Shown here in pieces: positions 58,819-64,000 of a stretch of DNA of 64,000 nucleotides. The notes under the pieces are model-generated. The model saw nothing but the letters and a program-made list of their open reading frames with translations, made no database searches and had not been told where the DNA came from. The translations under genes were made by a program, and so were the position numbers. Positions within the stretch are counted from its first letter, which is position 1. Each line of letters starts with the position of its first letter. The stretch covers positions 434,001-498,000 of the forward strand of contig JAMZAV010000056.1 of NCBI GenBank assembly GCA_024449915.1, read 5' to 3'. Origin of the DNA: Sweltsa coloradensis (Eukaryota; Arthropoda; Insecta; Plecoptera; Chloroperlidae).

Positions 58819-59022
58819 ATGGAAGTCTTCTCGGCACGACATGGAAGTCTTCTCGGCACGACATGGAAGTCTTCTCGGCACGACAAGGAAGTCTTCTCGG
58901 CACGACATGGAAGTCTTCTCGGCACGACACGGAAGTCTTCTCGGCACGACACGGAAGTCTTCTCGGCACGACACGGAAGTCTTCTCGGCACGACACGGAA
59001 GTCTTCTCGGCACGACACGGAG
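58819..59022. repeat. 22-bp minisatellite, 9+ copies
   Basis: Unit ATGGAAGTCTTCTCGGCACG+AC repeats every 22 bp from 58819 to 59016, followed by a partial copy. Early units start AT or AA and the last ones AC. Each unit contains GAAGTCTTC, a 9-bp palindrome. Because 22 is not a multiple of three and the unit lacks stops in most frames, long open frames appear on both strands. None is believed real. Confidence 0.95.
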
Positions 59023-59485
59023 TTGCTCGAATCTCTGCAGTCTTCGGTGTATTCATGTTTGTGTTGAGTGTTGACGCTTTTCTTCTTCCGCGTTGCAGCT
59101 TCCATAGAGTTCTGTAACATCAAACACATTTATACTTTACACAATTATATGTTTTTTAGAACAAAATAGTACATTGCATTTGTGACACAAGAGTTACTAA
59201 CTATAACAGATACAAATTTGGTTCACCAAATATACAAAATATTAGGGATGACATTGGGCACTTGGGTCCTAAAATTTAAGAGTTCAATATTCCTGCAGTC
59301 TATTTCCGCAGAGCTCATGACGACGTAGCCAGCAGCTGATTGTCCCTTCACCCCCTTCTCCCGGTAGTTTATCACAAAATCAACTCGTCTAGCAGATTGT
59401 TCATGTGTCAGTTCGGCTAGAGTTAGCTCTGAGGCTTGTTGTACAACCGACCCTGATTTGTAAACATTAAAGGTAATGACATAAC
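59023..59485. other. Intergenic, no supported gene
   Basis: A minus frame at 59489-59223 (88 codons) has no recognisable domain. Nothing else seen. Confidence 0.35.
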
Positions 59486-59606
59486 GCAACCAGGGCCTAC
59501 AGGGTTGGCTTGGTTGCTTTCATTTACTGTCCCCCACTGAAAATAAGTTATATAACTGAGTGGGTAGACGATAATTACATTTTATTTATTTATTTATTTA
59601 TTTAAC
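59486..59606 (+). mobile_element. SINE-A 3' end
   Basis: GGGCCTACAGGGTTGGCTTG, TTTACTGTCCCCCACTGAAA, GAGTGGGTAGAC, then a TTTA tail: the last ~100 bp of the family. Confidence 0.82.
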
Positions 59607-59786
59607 CAACTGTCTAACAGAATGACAAGGAAAGGTGATTACCTTCCTCCCCCCCCCCCCCCTCCCACGACATGCACACACAGGAATTCATAAAGGGGGG
59701 GATTCAATCAATTAATTCATAGATGTACCAAAGGTTAAGTGGGGGGTGGGGAGTCTTGTGCTCTTGCCCCACGGAAAAGAATCCTC

Positions 59787-59930
59787 CTTCAAGCTCATTT
59801 TGGTGAAGATTTGTGCGTTTTAAAGTATCACAATGACCAGATTTATATCTACTGAAATCCTCTTTTTAATCGAAAATCTTTTTTACTTCAAGCTCATTTT
59901 GGTGAAGATTTGTGCGTTTTAAAGTATCAC
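59787..59930 (+). repeat. Two-copy direct repeat, 99-bp spacing
   Basis: CTTCAAGCTCATTTTGGTGA plus AGATTTGTGCGTTTTAAAGT occurs at 59787 and 59886 without change. Confidence 0.92.
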
Positions 59931-60560
59931 TAACTTTTTATCTACCGGCACTAAAATCCGCAAGATCTCAGATGTGGATCTATATCCGATTTTTGGTCAG
60001 ATGGTTATTTGCCTTTAGTATTGCGATAAAACATTATACTGTATTCTGCATTGAAATGTTAAAGTGCACTTTCACACTTTTTTGGCAAAAGGCCCCTTGG
60101 ATACGCCACTTCATACGCGGCAAACAATCAAAGACCTTGTTACGGAACAACAAGATCCAGGTATCCAGGTAAAGATCTAGAGTCTGGAACCGGCTCTGAA
60201 TGTTACTTCCCGATATCATCCCTATAAAATGTTATACCACTAGGAAACGCTCAGTTGGACGCGTTGATAAGCGAGCACGTGCTATAGCTAGACCCACATT
60301 GCACATTTTTTTTAAATTTTAAAATTTGTGACGTTCGCTGTCCACAGGGCCATGTTTCCAATATTATTTATTATTGCCAAGGTATTTGGGTAAACCCGTG
60401 TGTAAACCTTTACTTTGTGGATAAAATCCACCGCCATCTAGAGGACCTTGACATCATTTCCTTGGGAAAACTATTTAAACACTTTGGTGACAAATAATAC
60501 ACTCTTCTTCGAAAGTATTTTGATTACTTCTAGGTGGCAGTGCATTAGAAACTTCGCGAC
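59931..60560. other. Intergenic, no supported gene
   Basis: An 86-codon plus frame at 59912-60172 has no recognisable domain and starts inside the direct repeat. Otherwise AT-rich sequence. Confidence 0.35.
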
Positions 60561-60920
60561 TCTTTTCGTTGCCATGGCAACGTTACTTTTGTTATAATGT
60601 AATTTCCATTAACACTACTTATCGGATCAAAATTAAATTAACATATTCGTGACCGAACGGACATTCTAAATGATTTGGCCACCTCAGATTTTGTCGCCGT
60701 TTAGTTTGAAAAAAAACTTTCGATTAACTTTAATGTAAGTTTTTAACTTTTTGAACGATTTTGCCACAAAACTAATGGCATTCAATCGAGAACAAAGCTT
60801 GCGGATGGTCAAAATTTCAACTCGATCCGAGCCTCCGTTCGAACGTTATGGCGAGACATACAAATAAGCAAACAAAAAAACAAAAAACTAACAAAAAAAA
60901 CAAACAAAAAAAAAACAGTG
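60561..60920 (+). mobile_element. Probable non-LTR 3' end with (A3C)n tail
   Basis: Ends with CGTTCGAACGTTATGGCGAG, ACATACAAATAAGC and then a degenerate AAACAAAAAAAC tail. This pattern (inverted GTTCGAAC, ATGGCGNGACATAC, A-rich tail) is common at 3' ends of arthropod non-LTR elements and their SINEs. No coding part present. Confidence 0.5.
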
Positions 60921-61079
60921 ACTAATTTTTCCGGCAGAGTCAAATGAAAACGCTCGCTTAATAATTCATTGATACATTTCATAGAATTTTAGAAGTTGAG
61001 TTCAATATGAAGAGTTGGTGTTATCATCAGCAAGGTTACTTCACACACCATTCATACTGAGCCCCACCGTCAAACAACA

Positions 61080-61160
61080 AAACATCCATGAATCACCCTG
61101 GATTCGAACTAGGACCCTTGACAACAAGAGAAAGCTGCCCCTCCAGCTATTGCTTTGCCC
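61080..61160 (-). mobile_element. tRNA-like SINE head
   Basis: The minus strand reads GTTGGGCAAAGCAATAGCTG, then B box CTAGTTCGAATCCAGGG. It does not fold as a complete tRNA, so it is taken as a SINE relic. Confidence 0.45.
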
Positions 61161-61700
61161 AACTCAAATGCGCGCGCTAAGGTGTTTATGATTTCTGCTG
61201 AACGGTTAGTAATATCATTACCAAATTTTTATGAATATTAATGAAGTGCTTTTACATTGATATCTGCACTTGGTTTTAAAAAATAAATCTTAAGATCCAT
61301 TGTCCAAAACGTGAAAAATTAAAAATCCAAAACATGGATTTCAATTCTGGAATAATTTCCCACCAAACCGTTTATCTTACGATAAAACCACATTACCCTA
61401 TGCATTCACAAAGGTTTAAATACATTGTTATCCAGTATGCAAATTTACGTTAAAAAATTTATACACTTGGAATAAACTACCGAATTTGACCAAAATGGAG
61501 TAAATTACGGTTGATTTCACAATTTTCTAATTCAAATTCAATGAATTAATTTAGGAATACGCATACTGGATATAACATAGAATTATTCTATATTAACGTT
61601 ATTGTGAAATTTGATAACAGTGTTATAAACCGTTTACCCGGAAAAAAGGAAACTGAGCGCATATGCTCGTCTCCGCGCCAGCCTTAGCGATTTCTCTTCA
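61161..61700. other. Intergenic, no gene seen
   Basis: AT-rich, no recognised feature. Confidence 0.35.
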
Positions 61701-61749
61701 TTAATCTACGAGAAAAACAAGTATTGTTTGATTGTAAGAAAATAATATA

Positions 61750-61970
61750 ACTTACCCAACTGTATTAGAGAAGTCATGCTGAGACGCCGCTGTATCTCTT
61801 CTTCTCAGTCATCCGGAGCGAGTTTTGTGTGAAACCTCTCTTGTCTTGTCATTCTCGTCTTGAAGTTGGATATTGGTATACGACTGTACCAGACGATAGT
61901 TCTTCTTCGATGTAGCGAAGTGTGTGTTCTCTTCTGGTATTCTGCATCTCGTTACTGGTAGGCCCTATTC
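61750..61970 (-). other. Candidate minus-strand 5' exon with splice donor
   Basis: In minus orientation this less AT-rich stretch ends CTAATACAGTTGG|GTAAGTT, a good donor (exon end near 61756). It reads ACTGAGAAGAAGAGATACAG before it. No ORF of note, so it would be a 5' UTR exon. Very tentative. Confidence 0.2.
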
Positions 61971-62708
61971 TAGAAAGTATAATTAAAAATGTAAAAATAA
62001 GCACACTGCCAAAATAAATACATGCCCAAAATATAATTACTTATTTAACATTTATTTAAGAAATGTTGGTTTAATTTACAGATTAATTTACAGAACACTT
62101 TTAATTCTGTCACTTCCCTTGTTTGCTATTGGTAACCGTGCTGGTCCGAGTATTTTACTCTTGTACCGGTACCCTAGGTCTTTTTCCTTTCTTTGTAGGT
62201 AGATCTTTTGTATCTTAATGCACCGGTATTGAATACTCTTGTACCTTGGCATACGTTTTTGTACATTATTTGTAATTCTGTTTGTATTGGGGTAAGTTTC
62301 TATTAGTTCGACGAGATATAATGTAGGTACTGATGTGATGTACCTGATGTATCAAAATAAACTGGAAAAAACTTCGTGTGTAGGCACTAAATTAATTTTT
62401 ATAACGGAAATAAATAAATATATAATTGAATATATTTCAAGCAACAGGCAAACCGTTGCACTGATAGAGTGATCAAGACCTCGTTTGGCCGGAACAGTTT
62501 CGACATTTTTCGTGTTGTACCGACCGAGTCTAAAGGTTCGTTTTCTTGTCCTGCACTGCCGTCGCTGGTGCAAGTTGTAGAACACCAACACGTTATTCTG
62601 TCCCCGTGCAACTTACACTGCGGCGTTATTTTGTCCAGTGTAAACTTACATTTTACCGCGGTGTAACACCAGCTCCAGAGGTGAGTTGTGCGGTGGTAGT
62701 GAAGTGAG

Positions 62709-62719
62709 AAGATGGCGGC
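62709..62719 (+). promoter_or_regulatory. AAGATGGCGGC motif
   Basis: A perfect YY1/pleiohomeotic-type AAGATGGCGGC, a motif known at transcription starts of many metazoan genes. It lies in a CpG-containing stretch (62500-62720). No downstream exon was identified, so function is unproven. Confidence 0.3.
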
Positions 62720-63164
62720 AACTTAAATTGAACTGTGTTTTAACGTAATGTCAACATTTCTTCTAGGCTTATACCAGAAATAATATTGTTTTATACATTA
62801 CTTATTTCATACAAACGTAAATAGAAATCAAAATTGTACATAATTATTTAACTGATCAAATGATGCTACACCAAAGCGTTTTTTGTCTTGCTGTAGTGCT
62901 ACTACACTAACGACGTTTTCCGGTCTACACCCTACACCAGCACCACAGAAAAGTGCAGGACAAAAAACGAACCTTAATTTAAATGTTTCTACCTATATAT
63001 GTATGTATCTACCAGATCCTGGCTGCAGTTGTCAACCAAGTTGGGTTCCCTTACCAAAACCCGTTTATGTAAGCATTGATCTCAGTTATCATTTATGGCT
63101 ACAGTACTGCTAGGGTGCAATGAAGTCAGAATTTATTAATTCAACTCTCAACTGTCAACTCTCA

Positions 63165-63515
63165 ATTCCATTCCAACTCGCAACCTTCTCGTGGTTTGGC
63201 CCGTGATTAGGGGAGTTCTTCTCCCTGAAACTAATGGCGAGCTCTGGGTCGTCGTCGGGAACTTTCCCCTTCCCTTTGACTACCTCCCCGATGGCGACGA
63301 CAATGACAACACGGACGGATGATGACACAGACGAAGAAGACCACGACGTGGGGGAACCCCTGCCCTCCCCATACAGCTTGTGGCTGGTTCTGACCAGCAC
63401 AGGCCTGTCCACCCCTTGTCCCCCAGCGTCACCCCTTACGCCCCTCCCTTCGTCTCGATTAGCCAAGTTGCATAAATATGAGACGTTAAGCAATATCCCA
63501 ATCAATCAATCAATT
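63165..63515 (+). mobile_element. LINE 3' end with (AATC)n tail
   Basis: A CG-richer segment ending CATAAATATGAGACGTTAAG, CAATATCCCAATC and (AATC)n. The ATGAGACGTTAAGCAATATC plus short tandem tail pattern is a non-LTR 3' terminus seen widely in arthropods. Long frames on both strands (for example minus 63505-63155) are not typical protein and are treated as non-coding. Confidence 0.6.
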
Positions 63516-63789
63516 TAATTATCTACTAAATTGACAAAATAAGTTCAATAAATAAAATAAAAACCAGTATTTAAATATAATATGTAACTGATTGATCACA
63601 AGCTTACAATAATTGTTTGGTTAATGTAGGCCTAGTTAGCAGTAAATACTCCCTACCTCTCAGATTTAAGTGACACCAGTCAACCAAAACCGTTTCAAAC
63701 AACAAGTCAAAATACAAGGTTAAGTTTGATCACGTACATCTACACGAATTTAAAGATTGCTGCCTTACATTTGTGAAAATAAAATTTCC

Positions 63790-64000
63790 TGTTTTGTAAT
63801 TGTAGATTTGGAAAGTTTTGTAATTTTGTACATTTTGTAAATTTGGTGAATTTGTTAAATTTGTTCAATTAGAAAATTTATCATTTCGTTAATTTAAATA
63901 TTTTTATATTTTGTTAGTTGGTAAATTTGATGAATTTGTTAATTTTTTAAATTTATCATTTTGTTGATTTGTAAATTGAGTATTTTGTGGAATTTGTGAA
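63790..64000. repeat. Degenerate AATTTGTxAA low-complexity repeat
   Basis: Imperfect 8-10-bp units such as TTTGTAAATTTGGTGAATTT and TTTGTTAATTTTTTAAATTT continue to the window edge. Confidence 0.75.

Noticed and set aside
58819..59022. CRISPR-like array
   Set aside because: Units abut with no spacers, and the sequence is eukaryotic.
58665..59129. Repeat protein over the minisatellite
   Set aside because: Period of 22 bp rotates all frames and gives open frames on both strands; no start context or splice evidence.
63155..63518. Protein of 94-116 residues on either strand
   Set aside because: The segment matches a LINE 3' end with an AATC tail, and composition is typical of GC-rich non-coding DNA.

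Overview
This is eukaryotic, almost certainly insect, genomic DNA: AT-rich and dominated by repeats. The one host gene I can support is the 3' half of a polypyrimidine-tract-binding protein gene (PTBP; hephaestus/heph in Drosophila) on the + strand. Its last five coding exons lie between 2948 and 17190 with GT/AG junctions and consistent phases, and the product is of the insect PTB type (C-terminus [11 protein letters not shown]). A long probable 3' UTR runs to paired AATAAA signals near 20905-20921. The exact order or species cannot be fixed from the sequence.

The heph introns are full of transposons: tRNA-derived SINEs (two main families), three decayed non-LTR retrotransposon copies with an APE endonuclease and RT (RTE-like) on the - strand, and four non-autonomous elements with 8-bp target duplications and TAG...CTA type ends, as in the hAT superfamily. 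One of these sits in the RT gene of the largest LINE; another sits in a second LINE copy and itself carries a further nested element. A 220-bp-arm foldback (hairpin) lies just upstream of the last heph exon.

From about 22.1 to 56.3 kb the window holds an unusual structure: two arms in inverted orientation (left 22131-28114, right 52069-56310), largely alike but with independent indels and insertions, enclosing about 24 kb. The enclosed part is a head-to-tail array of a ~621-bp satellite monomer (about 34 copies, 28115-51103), interrupted once by a 1751-bp TA-flanked inverted-repeat element (41228-42978). Between array and right arm sits a ~594-bp element (51421-52014) with ~115-125-bp terminal inverted repeats, whose interior is a diverged, colinear relative of the satellite monomer; it may mark the ancestor of the array. 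Monomers from 42981 to about 50335 show a homopolymer-rich degradation that looks like unpolished sequence rather than evolution.

The right flank (56.3-64 kb) holds more repeats: a second copy of a ~160-bp-tandem-bearing element, a 22-bp minisatellite, SINE tails and LINE 3' ends. No convincing second gene was found there, although a minus-strand splice-donor-like site near 61756 and an AAGATGGCGGC promoter-type motif at 62709 hint that a gene start may be close.
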